From the NCBI GenBank assembly GCA_937899395.1, contig CALBPU010000178.1:1-8645 (forward strand): 8,645 nucleotides of DNA, written 5' to 3'. Every line of letters starts with the position of its first letter. The stretch's first letter is position 1. This DNA is from an uncultured Fretibacterium sp. GTDB lineage: Bacteria; Synergistota; Synergistia; Synergistales; Aminobacteriaceae. Under the pieces are notes generated by a model. That model did not search any database. It was not told the origin of the DNA and worked only from the letters and a program-made list of their open reading frames with translations. This document shows, in pieces, positions 1-6,804 of the stretch. The position numbers and the translations under genes were made by a program.

Positions 1-1195
1 TTTCAAGGAGGTCAGTGATTTTTTTGTCTGTTTGCGTAAATGTAACAGTATGAGATTTTCCGCTCTGATTACTCTCTGTCAGCGTTTGGGTTTCGCCCTT
101 GCTTTCATTAACCGCGTTACTGCTGTTAATGGTGTTAGATGCATTGCTGCTTTCAGAAGTAGATGAATTTGTCCCTCTTGTTTCTGTCGCAGTGAGGCCA
201 CTTAATGCTGCGACAGCGAGTGCAACTGGTGCTATCGCCGGAAATGCAACTGCTGCAGCTCCTAACGCGGCTCCCCCCACTAAAAATGCTTTTCCCAAAG
301 CTGATTTTTCTGAAGTCCCCTCATTTGTCCCATCAGTTTTTGAAGTAGAGCGGCCTGTCGTAATTGATGATCCTGTCGTAGTAGTTGTCCCATGAGTCTC
401 GCTTTGAGACAGTGCCTCTGAAAAGCTCATCGAAGTATTTACGGCATTGCTAATCTGTTTCGAGGCAAACATCGAAAGGTTACTGTAAATAGTTTCGTAA
501 TCATTGCGAATTTTTATTATCTGTTCGCTGGAATTGCTGTTAGCTAAAATTACAGCCGTGTATTTTTCTCCCTGCATTGACAAAGCGAATTTTTCAAGCC
601 CCTGAACAAAAGCCGAATTTAATTTATTTTCACTGTCTCTCCTGTTGCCGACACACGAAACGGCGCATATCCCGTGCGTTTCAATGCTTGAGATTAATTT
701 TTGTATTTCATCATTAGTATAATCATCATTGATTTTAATTCCGGGAAACTGTCCGATTAGTGCTTTTTTAAGCGTATTTTTTATTGACGGTATTCCGTGA
801 ATTGTATCGTTTGAACGCACTCCCAAATAGAAAGAAGTGCTTTGTCCGTCACTCTTGATTATCAAAAAGACGGCGCAATTTATCGACGATAACGCATTAA
901 AAGCCGTAGCAAATTTATGAGAGGCGAACTCGTCTTTCTCATAAGCCATTTCAGTAATCTTGAAAAGCCTTAAATCACGGCTAATATCAGTTTCTGAAGA
1001 GAACGGAATAACTTCAAGCTGATTAAGACCCACCAAATAATTCTTTGAAACAACGTCATCAACCATTAATAAGGCTGAATTTAACTGTTCAAAAAATTCT
1101 TTCTGCGATTCGAGTTCTTTCTGCTCGTTCAGCTTTTTCTCTGTCTGAGAGTCAGATTTCGGATGATTCTGACCCGACAAATTTGTATCACTCAT
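1..1195 (-). CDS. HerA/DUF87-like ATP-binding protein, N-terminal part only (runs off the window)
   Basis: The frame is open from an ATG at 1195 to the window edge, giving 398 residues. An AAAGGAG Shine-Dalgarno lies 6-7 nt upstream, and the gene follows the tail-anchored protein gene by 15 nt, so it is the last visible gene of the operon. Residues 1-40 are polar and charged. Residues about 45-260 form a mixed alpha/beta domain containing FYLGVRSND, GQFPGIKI and FVQGLEKFA. Residues 270-298 and 335-380 are Ser/Thr/Gly-rich low complexity, and they bracket a hydrophobic Ala/Gly/Val segment at 304-334 that could be a membrane segment or hairpin. The visible end reads VTFTQTDKKITDLLE. From memory this layout matches ATP-binding proteins of the HerA/DUF87 type, whose Walker A motif follows this region. 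That motif is outside the window, so the ATPase assignment is inferred. Confidence 0.6.
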   Translation of the reverse strand, partial: MSDTNLSGQNHPKSDSQTEKKLNEQKELESQKEFFEQLNSALLMVDDVVSKNYLVGLNQLEVIPFSSETDISRDLRLFKITEMAYEKDEFASHKFATAFNALSSINCAVFLIIKSDGQSTSFYLGVRSNDTIHGIPSIKNTLKKALIGQFPGIKINDDYTNDEIQKLISSIETHGICAVSCVGNRRDSENKLNSAFVQGLEKFALSMQGEKYTAVILANSNSSEQIIKIRNDYETIYSNLSMFASKQISNAVNTSMSFSEALSQSETHGTTTTTGSSITTGRSTSKTDGTNEGTSEKSALGKAFLVGGAALGAAAVAFPAIAPVALAVAALSGLTATETRGTNSSTSESSNASNTINSSNAVNESKGETQTLTESNQSGKSHTVTFTQTDKKITDLLE

Positions 1196-1210
1196 TTTTT
1201 ATCTCCTTTC

Positions 1211-1660
1211 TTAAAAATGCTTTGTGATTATGAAAATAATCAGGACTATTATTGCAAGTGCAATCATAATCCAACCAAACGAATTATTGTTTTTTTCACG
1301 GCGCGGTTTGTGTTCTCCCGTTGCCATTTGAGATTGTTTCAAGTTTCTGATTTCGTCAGCATAGATGAAACTGCAAACGGCTTTAAGATGTTTAATGCGT
1401 TCACGTGAAAAATTTGACATCAAATCAACAAGCTGATTATTCATGTAAGTTTTGTTCCAGTCCGATTTATCAGTGCTGAAAATTTCTCCATCGTGCCTAT
1501 CGTAAAGAGTGCTTGAGCCAAAAACTTTTTCAGCTTCGCGGCTCATTTCGTCAAATTCCTCAAATGACGGGTCGCGGACTAAGCTGTTTTTCATCATTAT
1601 TCGGACACGATTGACGTTTTTTTCCTGAACTGCTTTTTTGAAATATGAAGTTACAGGCAT
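1211..1660 (-). CDS. Small tail-anchored membrane protein of the dynamin operon, function unknown
   Basis: This 149-residue protein has a perfect AAGGAGG Shine-Dalgarno (1668-1674) 7 nt before its ATG. The Shine-Dalgarno lies in the 15-nt gap after the large GTPase stop. Residues 1-115 are soluble, highly charged and probably alpha-helical, with no motif I can assign to an enzyme family. Residues 128-146 are a single strongly hydrophobic helix ending in the short tail KHF. It is preceded by KPRREKNNN, a positive cluster that predicts the N-terminal domain stays in the cytoplasm. No signal peptide is seen. The layout is that of a tail-anchored protein that could tether the GTPases or the downstream ATPase-like protein to the inner membrane. 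That role is inferred from gene order and topology. Confidence 0.85.
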   Translation of the reverse strand: MPVTSYFKKAVQEKNVNRVRIMMKNSLVRDPSFEEFDEMSREAEKVFGSSTLYDRHDGEIFSTDKSDWNKTYMNNQLVDLMSNFSRERIKHLKAVCSFIYADEIRNLKQSQMATGEHKPRREKNNNSFGWIMIALAIIVLIIFIITKHF

Positions 1661-1675
1661 AAATAAACCTCCTTG

Positions 1676-3979
1676 TTAAATTTCCAAAATAGCGTCAATT
1701 CTTCCGCGAATATCTTTAAGCCACTGAAGCCGCTTTTCGGATTCTTCAATCGCTTTGTCTGTGTTATCGCGATCCTGAGTTCTTTGAGAAAGCTCATTGA
1801 GTTTGTTTTTCAAAACCTCATCAAGTTTCTTAAACTCTTTTTTGAAAGCCTCTTGAACGGTTTTAGCTTGCTCAGTAGCGTATTCCTCGGCAGATTTGAT
1901 ATTCTTATTGATGAAATGATCCTCAAATGGTGCTAAAAATTTTTCCGAGAGTTCTTTGCCGTCGATGTACTCTCTGTTTTCGCGCTTCATAACTTTCACT
2001 ATATCATCTTGAAACCACGTCCAAGGTTTGTACCACGCTTTTTCGGTATTAACTTTCCGACGCTCCACTGTTACTGTTTCCGTTTTGATGAGGTTCTCAT
2101 TTTCAATTAAGTCCTCAACGCTTATGTCGAGATTTCCTGCCATAATTTTCAATGGTTTTAAGTCGATTTTGTCAGTGGTTTTGAGTTCGCCTGTTAAATT
2201 CTCGAGTTTTTGTTTGTATTGCGCAAGAAGATCCTGTGCGTTTTTCTGAACGTACTCGGAAATAACGCTTTCAAGTTTAACCACAGTCTTTGCTTCTAAA
2301 TCTTTGGCGAATTTTTTGAGCTCTTCACAAGCATTTTCGGCCTGTTGCTTATTAAACTTTGTTTGGAACTCCTCGCTTCTGAGTTTGTTTGTTTCTTCAG
2401 TTTGAAATTCTCTTTCTATGTCTTTGATGACATTAGAAATCTCATCTTTGTAATTGATTTTTGAAATTTCCTGCTCAAATTTCCGCGCATTCTCTCCGCT
2501 TTCAAGTTCACGCTGAATAAGGCTGATTTGCTGTTGAATTTTATCGGCAAATTCTTTATTAGACGCGATTTCTTTGTTGAGCTTTTCAATGGTTTCTGCG
2601 GTTTCCAATTTTTTGTTGAAAGTATCGACAATGTTTTTAATTTTTGCCGTCTTTGCGTATTTTTCAACGTACAATCTGATAGCTGCTTCAATCGAACAAA
2701 TACCTGAGTGAACAAGGGCTTCCGTTTTGGAATCATTCTCGCTTTTTGCCTTTGCCAAAATGCCGTCAATTTCACTTTTAAGACTTGGAATTAACGGAGC
2801 ATATTTTTCGAGGTGCTTGTCATCATTACGATTGAGTTTACGCACATCGCCAACAGTATCGTAAATTTCGTCATCAGCACTATTAGGGTCAAAACTTCTT
2901 AAATCCACGTTTTTGAGAATAGTTCTGATGTTGAGAGCGGTCAAAGCCGAAGCAGGGAAAATCTTAGGGTCTTTTATCCCCTTTTTCTCAAGGTAATCTT
3001 TAACATCTTTGAGCGCATTTTCTACGCTGTCTTCGCCCTTTTTGAAATTATCGAGTTTATTAACAACAAAAATAAAACGGTCTTTTGACTGTTTTCCGCC
3101 GACACTCATGCTTTTAGCAATGTCATCAAGTAAATTGCTGTCGTCATTAGTTTCAAGCTGTGTGCCATTCAGAACATAAAGCACGAGGGTTTTCGATGAC
3201 TGCCCAATCATTTCGTAAGTTGCAATCTTATGTTCTTCGTTGCGTGAATTATTAGGACCGGGCGTGTCAACAAGCACGAGCGAAATATCCTCAGAAGAAA
3301 CAAAAGGAATATCGCCCTCAATTTTTATTTTGGAAACATCTTCGATGTCATTGAGCCTTTTCATGTCTTCATAGGTCAAATTTTCAAGATGTTCGAGACG
3401 CTCGCCGTTTTTGTCGTAAACATCGGCATTGAAGACATCACCTAATTCATCCATGTCTTTAATTTCAGCTATTTTTGCCGTGCAAGCCGCCTGTTTTGAG
3501 GGCATAAGTTTATGGGCAAGTAAAGCGTTTATTAAAGTGGATTTCCCCGCGCTCATTGTTGCTATGACATCGACGTGAAAGTCGCTGTTTTTTACATTTT
3601 CAAAAGCATTGATTAAATCAGACTGTCTGAGTTCATCAAACGGACCTTTTTGAATGTCCTCGAAAATTTTTTCAATTTCGGGTATTTTATCTCCCGTTTC
3701 AGTTACGGGCTTGTGTTCGCAGGAGATGTTAAGATCGTCATTCTTTGCGCTGTTTGCAATGAATTGCAAATCTTCAAAGTCAGGCGAAATGCCCTTGAAT
3801 ACAACGCGGTAATTTGTGTCGTTGCATTCGTCTTTGAGGATATCGGGCAATTCCTCAATCCATTCCTGCAAACGCTTTTCTTTTGTTAAGAGACGGCTGT
3901 CTTCACAGACATCTCTGCCATTGATTTTAACGTCCGTTTCGAGTTTGTACGGGTTGTACTTGATAAAAACTTCTACCAT
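1676..3979 (-). CDS. Dynamin-like GTPase, full length (767 aa)
   Basis: This is a large GTPase of the bacterial dynamin-like family, whose members bind and remodel membranes on GTP hydrolysis. Residues 1-115 form an N-terminal domain (starts MVEVFIKYNP) ahead of the G domain. The P-loop is ATMSAGKS (140-147), with Ala in place of the usual first Gly. T167 is the likely G2 threonine, DTPG (238-241) is G3, NKLD (307-310) is G4 and SAL (343-345) the G5-like loop. Residues 425-760 are mostly long charged helices with coiled-coil character, the stalk or neck. They are interrupted by a Trp-rich stretch, AWYKPWTWF (648-656), a likely membrane-touching loop. The frame extends upstream to 4081, but I chose the ATG at 3979 because AAAGAGG (3990-3996) precedes it by 10 nt and the upstream extension overlaps the microprotein gene. 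It lies 2 nt after the microprotein stop and 15 nt before the tail-anchored gene. Confidence 0.93.
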   Translation of the reverse strand: MVEVFIKYNPYKLETDVKINGRDVCEDSRLLTKEKRLQEWIEELPDILKDECNDTNYRVVFKGISPDFEDLQFIANSAKNDDLNISCEHKPVTETGDKIPEIEKIFEDIQKGPFDELRQSDLINAFENVKNSDFHVDVIATMSAGKSTLINALLAHKLMPSKQAACTAKIAEIKDMDELGDVFNADVYDKNGERLEHLENLTYEDMKRLNDIEDVSKIKIEGDIPFVSSEDISLVLVDTPGPNNSRNEEHKIATYEMIGQSSKTLVLYVLNGTQLETNDDSNLLDDIAKSMSVGGKQSKDRFIFVVNKLDNFKKGEDSVENALKDVKDYLEKKGIKDPKIFPASALTALNIRTILKNVDLRSFDPNSADDEIYDTVGDVRKLNRNDDKHLEKYAPLIPSLKSEIDGILAKAKSENDSKTEALVHSGICSIEAAIRLYVEKYAKTAKIKNIVDTFNKKLETAETIEKLNKEIASNKEFADKIQQQISLIQRELESGENARKFEQEISKINYKDEISNVIKDIEREFQTEETNKLRSEEFQTKFNKQQAENACEELKKFAKDLEAKTVVKLESVISEYVQKNAQDLLAQYKQKLENLTGELKTTDKIDLKPLKIMAGNLDISVEDLIENENLIKTETVTVERRKVNTEKAWYKPWTWFQDDIVKVMKRENREYIDGKELSEKFLAPFEDHFINKNIKSAEEYATEQAKTVQEAFKKEFKKLDEVLKNKLNELSQRTQDRDNTDKAIEESEKRLQWLKDIRGRIDAILEI

Positions 3980-3981
3980 GA

Positions 3982-4149
3982 TTAAATTTCCTCTTTCGCA
4001 ACTGAGTATTTCCACCACATTTTTAGAACGTCTTTGATTACGCCAAACATACCTATTGGAGCTGAACCTATCGGCGCACAACCATCATCAAATCCTATTC
4101 TTGCCATAGGTTCAGAATTGATTTTTTCGTGCAAATCTTTTTTTGACAT
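3982..4149 (-). CDS. 55-aa microprotein between two dynamin-like GTPases, unknown function
   Basis: This short frame codes for 55 residues beginning MSKKDLHEKINSEPMARIGF and ending in TAA. Its ATG overlaps the stop of the short GTPase gene by one base (TAATG), the classic arrangement for translational coupling, and its stop lies 2 nt before the ATG of the large GTPase. A purine-rich AGGGG lies about 10 nt upstream. The centre holds a repeated API-G motif (CAPIGSAPIGMFG, residues 24-36). The C-terminal part (34-50) contains GMFGVIKDVLKMWWKYS, an aromatic, amphipathic helix candidate that could bind membrane or a GTPase. I do not recognise a family. The exact fit between two genes argues for a real gene, perhaps a dynamin-associated adaptor. 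Conservation in related operons has not been tested. Confidence 0.75.
   Translation of the reverse strand: MSKKDLHEKINSEPMARIGFDDGCAPIGSAPIGMFGVIKDVLKMWWKYSVAKEEI
3990..3996 (-). promoter_or_regulatory. Shine-Dalgarno that fixes the start of the large GTPase
   Basis: AAAGAGG on the minus strand lies 10 nt before the ATG at 3979, inside the last codons of the 55-aa microprotein. Translation of the large GTPase is therefore probably coupled to that of the microprotein. No comparable site supports the in-frame upstream ATG at 4081. Confidence 0.6.
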
Positions 4150-5150
4150 TAACAAATTACCCCTGTCGATAAAATTTTTTCAAATCCCAATAGTCCGCTG
4201 TTAGCAAGTAGTTTATAACAGTCTGCGGCTATCTGATTTTCTTTCTCTGAAATTTTTTTCATAATATCAAAACGTTGCGCCCTGTCTTCGTCCGTCAAAA
4301 ATTTTGAATAGGCTGAAAGGTCATAATCAGCTTTCATGAATTTACGGCGCAGGAGTTCAAGGTCGTCCTTTTCATCGGGATTAAACTCAAATTTGAAAAT
4401 ATATTTTTTCGCAAGCATGGCTGTATAAGCCGAAATAGGACATATCACGGGATTTTTGAAGCCGATTTTTTCAAGTTCATCGCGCAATTTTACAACTGCG
4501 TCGGGAATTGAATCGTCTTTGGGGCTGTAACTGTCCAATTTATTCAACATGAAGATAACTTTGTTTTCGGGAGCATGATTAAAAATATATTCGAGATGTT
4601 GTCTGTCGTCAGTTGTCCCCATTTGTTCGCCATTTACTACATAAATCAAATAATCCCACGATTCTTTTTCGATGGCTTGGCGCGTGATTTCCGAGTGTTC
4701 GGAGTTCTGAGAAAAATTTATGCCCGGCGTGTCAATCAAGCACCAGCGGAATTTATCCGATAAAAATGACCTGAAATAAGTCCAAACTCGAACGCCGTTA
4801 TTGCCGTTCTCATTCATGAGTTCTTCTTCGTAAGCGTTCAGGCTGGGATTTCCGTTCTCTTCCCATTTTGCAGTGAAACCGTCTTCAAAAGGTTTATTGT
4901 AAATGTAATGAACTCTTCCCGTTGCGGCAGTGCTTCGGGTTAGGGTAATCTTTTTGCCGATTATCGAATTAATTAACATTGATTTCCCTGCGCTCATTGA
5001 AGCTGTGAATAAGATTTTCCGCAAAGGTTTATGCTCAAAGATTTTTTCAGCGTCCCAATCTTTCTGATAGACTGAAATCGTCCGTGCGCGTTCGTCCTCT
5101 TCGTTTTCAACAACGTCCTGATTGCTGACGTTGGAATTTTCTTCGTCCAT
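4149..5150 (-). CDS. Short dynamin-like GTPase (G domain only, 333 aa)
   Basis: This is a dynamin-superfamily GTPase and probably the first gene of the operon. After an acidic N-terminal tail (1-25) it carries the P-loop ASMSAGKS (50-57, Ala for the first Gly), a Thr-rich switch I region around residues 71-78, DTPG (140-143), NKLD (203-206) and a G5-like SAY (240-242). The line NSGLLGFEKIL (317-327) aligns with HSGICSIEAAI in the large GTPase (424-434), where the helical stalk begins. The short protein ends six residues later, so it has a G domain but no stalk or membrane-binding tip. AAAGGAG (5161-5167) lies 10 nt before the ATG. The stop overlaps the microprotein start as TAATG. It probably pairs with the large GTPase, by analogy with bacterial dynamin pairs. 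That is inferred. Confidence 0.9.
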   Translation of the reverse strand: MDEENSNVSNQDVVENEEDERARTISVYQKDWDAEKIFEHKPLRKILFTASMSAGKSMLINSIIGKKITLTRSTAATGRVHYIYNKPFEDGFTAKWEENGNPSLNAYEEELMNENGNNGVRVWTYFRSFLSDKFRWCLIDTPGINFSQNSEHSEITRQAIEKESWDYLIYVVNGEQMGTTDDRQHLEYIFNHAPENKVIFMLNKLDSYSPKDDSIPDAVVKLRDELEKIGFKNPVICPISAYTAMLAKKYIFKFEFNPDEKDDLELLRRKFMKADYDLSAYSKFLTDEDRAQRFDIMKKISEKENQIAADCYKLLANSGLLGFEKILSTGVIC

Positions 5151-5321
5151 AAAAAATTCTCTCCTTTATAAAAAATTCGATTTATTCGATTGAGTAAAAC
5201 AAGAAATCAGTTTTATCAATGTTTTTGACAAACCGACTTCAAGTTAAAAATAAATCTTTAAGAGAAATATATCAAAATACTGCGTTACTTTAAGCGTGTT
5301 TTACTTTTCCCCGAAAATTTT
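5151..5321. other. 171-nt intergenic region with promoter and a short direct repeat
   Basis: This AT-rich gap separates the LRAT/YbjQ unit from the dynamin operon. It holds the Shine-Dalgarno of the short GTPase, the candidate promoter and two copies of ATTCGATT (5175-5182 and 5184-5191, 9-bp period) in the leader. I see no convincing rho-independent terminator after the YbjQ-like segment: there is only a 5-bp TTTTC/GAAAA stem without a T tract. Read-through from the LRAT gene is therefore possible. Confidence 0.5.
5247..5275 (-). promoter_or_regulatory. Putative sigma-70 promoter of the dynamin operon
   Basis: On the minus strand TTGATA (5270-5275, five of six matches to the -35 consensus) is followed after 17 nt by TATTTT (5247-5252, four of six to the -10). 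It would start transcription near 5240 and leave a leader of about 90 nt before the ATG at 5150. AT richness makes chance matches common, so this is a candidate only. Confidence 0.4.
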
Positions 5322-5512
5322 TTAATTCACATATTTGAACGCCGTGCCATACATGATTATTTCAGCAGCACCGCTGGCGACTTGCGGAGTAGCGATGCTT
5401 ACCGCGTAAACACCGTCTGCTCCTAAAGCCTTTGCATTTTCAATCATTCGTTCTTTTGCGGACTCAATGCCCTCGTCCATAAGTTTGGCGTAGCTTCCAA
5501 AACAAGTTGTGA
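5322..5512 (-). pseudogene. YbjQ-like (heavy-metal-binding fold) C-terminal segment, out of frame with the LRAT gene
   Basis: The frame ending at the TAA at 5322 encodes TTCFGSYAKLMDEGIESAKE and then RMIENAKALGADGVYAV and GAAEIIMYGTAFKYVN. This matches the pattern of the latter half of YbjQ/DUF74 domains (a helix with E..A..RM...A..LGADAV, then G..AEI..YGTA). The earlier half of that domain is not visible. The frame is open upstream to an ATG at 5720, but that part overlaps the LRAT coding region and is probably spurious. An internal ATG at 5480 has no good Shine-Dalgarno. The segment lies in the +1 frame relative to the LRAT protein, so the simplest reading is the C-terminal part of an LRAT-YbjQ fusion broken by a one-base indel, or joined by programmed frameshifting. 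Confidence 0.55.
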
Positions 5513-5895
5513 GGTAAACTCTGAAATAAATCTCTAAGCTGAAAACATTTTTCTTCACCTGTTTTACACCATACAGCGAAGTGTTCACAGTTATTTGTGA
5601 TAATGTTATAATTGCGTTCTCCAAGTTTGCTTTTAGCCCTTTTGACTGTTTCTTCGCCTGAATATATAGTTTTGTATTTTTTCGGGTCAAATTCACACAC
5701 GCTATACTTTGTTTCTCCATTGAGGAAAACGCTTATTGGTGTTTCACGAATCATTCCTCTGAAATCCTGCGAACCGTTTTCTCCTGTGTAGTGAATAATA
5801 CGCGGATCGTCAGGTGTTTCAACATAAACGCCGCAATGAACATATAAAGCGTGTCTTACTTTAACTACATCTCCATGTTTAGCCCTTGTTATCAT
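5464..5895 (-). CDS. LRAT / NlpC-P60-like papain-fold protein (possibly frameshifted at its C-terminus)
   Basis: This 143-residue protein has the signature of the LRAT branch of the NlpC/P60 fold, whose members act as cysteine acyltransferases or thiol hydrolases. The start reads GDVVKVRHALYVHCGVYVE with H20 as a likely catalytic histidine. IIHYTG supplies H35, SVFLNGETKYSV (55-66) is the usual middle strand region, and NNCEHFAVWCKTG (101-113) places the nucleophile at C103. The set is complete, so the domain could be active on a lipid or acyl substrate that cannot be named from sequence. AAGGAA (5904-5909) lies 8 nt upstream of the ATG. After about residue 120 the reading departs from the family pattern (SLPHNLFWKLRQTYGRGH), while a YbjQ-like segment continues in the +1 frame. 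The gene lies 51 nt downstream of the IS630 element, whose insertion may have removed its native promoter. Confidence 0.8.
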   Translation of the reverse strand: MITRAKHGDVVKVRHALYVHCGVYVETPDDPRIIHYTGENGSQDFRGMIRETPISVFLNGETKYSVCEFDPKKYKTIYSGEETVKRAKSKLGERNYNIITNNCEHFAVWCKTGEEKCFQLRDLFQSLPHNLFWKLRQTYGRGH

Positions 5896-5948
5896 TAGAT
5901 TATTTCCTTGATTTTATAATTTGGGACACTCCTCAAAAGAAACTTTTA

Positions 5949-5964
5949 TAGTCAAAACACTTGA
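5949..5964 (+). repeat. IS630 left terminal inverted repeat
   Basis: TAGTCAAAACACTTGA, matching the other end in 14 of 16 positions when reverse complemented. It contains the TGA stop of the transposase. Read outward on the minus strand it includes TTGACT, a -35-like hexamer pointing at the LRAT gene, though I see no well-spaced -10 after it. Confidence 0.8.
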
Positions 5965-6797
5965 AAAATGCTATAGATAACTTCATCAAGATTTTGTGAA
6001 AATTTTAGTAAATCGCATATCTTTTTCTTTAGCCAATGCCAAAAATGTTCTATCGGATTTAGTTCAGGACTATACGGTGGCAAAAAAATAATTTTAACGT
6101 CATATTCTTCCGCCAGTTCATAAAGACGTTTTTTGCGATGAAATGATGCATTATCCATTACAATTACTGACCCTTGGGTTAACTTTGGGATCAGATGTTT
6201 TTCAAACCACGCTTCAAAAAATTGCGAGTGCATCATTCCTTTATATTGAAGCGGTGCTATAATTTCATTCCCGGCTTGTGCTGCTACAATATTGGTTCGT
6301 TCAAATTTATTACCTCTGACTTTTTCATAAATTTTTTCTCCTTTAGGGGCTCGAGCATATTTACGATATAAAAATTTATCTATTCCAGTTTCATCTATAT
6401 AAATTATTTTTTCTTGAGGAACATCTTTAATCTTTTCAAGATATTCTCTTACTTTTTCAGCATCTTGCTCATAATAGCGCGTGTTTTTTTTTCGCGTGAT
6501 TTTGAGACGCTTCAATGCTTTCCGTATTGCTGTCTGACAACATTGAAACGTACTTGCAATTTCACGCAAATAAGCGTCAGGATGTTCCTTAACGTAGGCT
6601 TGTAATTTTTCAGGATCAATCTTTTTGAATGCTCTTACAAAAGTATGTTTTTGTAAATGTCCTTCAGTTTTAAGTTGTTTTTCCCAGTTTCTGATGGTAT
6701 TTATGGCAACCTTAAAGACCTTGCTCGTTTGAGCTAACGAATGACCTTCTTGACGATATTCTAATGTCCTTTTTCTATATTTTTCATCATAACTCAT
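5952..6797 (-). CDS. IS630-family transposase (DD34E)
   Basis: This 281-residue DDE transposase catalyses cut-and-paste movement into TA sites. The first 110 residues hold helix-turn-helix DNA-binding segments: an N-terminal one resembling a paired or homeodomain-like HTH (SLAQTSKVFKVAINTIRNWE, 20-39) and a second around 70-100. The catalytic core carries D135 (IIYIDETGID), D215 (VIVMDNASFH) and E250 (YSPELNPIEHFW), with 34 residues between the second Asp and the Glu, the DD34E spacing seen in IS630/Tc1 relatives. The length is normal for the family and the ends coincide with the inverted repeats. No Shine-Dalgarno precedes the ATG. A perfect TATAAT at 6805-6810 would start transcription almost at the start codon, suggesting a nearly leaderless, weakly translated mRNA. 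Confidence 0.93.
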   Translation of the reverse strand: MSYDEKYRKRTLEYRQEGHSLAQTSKVFKVAINTIRNWEKQLKTEGHLQKHTFVRAFKKIDPEKLQAYVKEHPDAYLREIASTFQCCQTAIRKALKRLKITRKKNTRYYEQDAEKVREYLEKIKDVPQEKIIYIDETGIDKFLYRKYARAPKGEKIYEKVRGNKFERTNIVAAQAGNEIIAPLQYKGMMHSQFFEAWFEKHLIPKLTQGSVIVMDNASFHRKKRLYELAEEYDVKIIFLPPYSPELNPIEHFWHWLKKKICDLLKFSQNLDEVIYSIFQVF

Positions 6798-6804
6798 AAT
6801 TTCT

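Noticed and set aside
99..395. Plus-strand 98-aa hydrophobic ORF
   Set aside because: It lies antisense to the Ser/Thr/Ala-rich coding of the ATPase-like protein. Its Val/Leu-rich makeup is the reverse reading of that repeat, and no Shine-Dalgarno supports it.
2416..2775. Minus-strand 119-aa ORF inside the large dynamin
   Set aside because: It lies in another frame of the coiled-coil region, rich in Lys/Arg/Gln/Ser as expected of a shifted reading of AAA/GAA-rich codons. No start signal is seen.
3980..4081. 34-residue N-terminal extension of the large dynamin to an ATG at 4081
   Set aside because: It overlaps the 55-aa microprotein in another frame, has no Shine-Dalgarno, and its composition (Cys/Arg/Trp-rich) does not look like a conserved domain.
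5513..5720. N-terminal half of the 132-aa ORF that ends in the YbjQ-like segment
   Set aside because: It overlaps the well-supported LRAT coding, including the codons of the catalytic Cys, in another frame. It lacks family resemblance and is most likely an accidental open frame.
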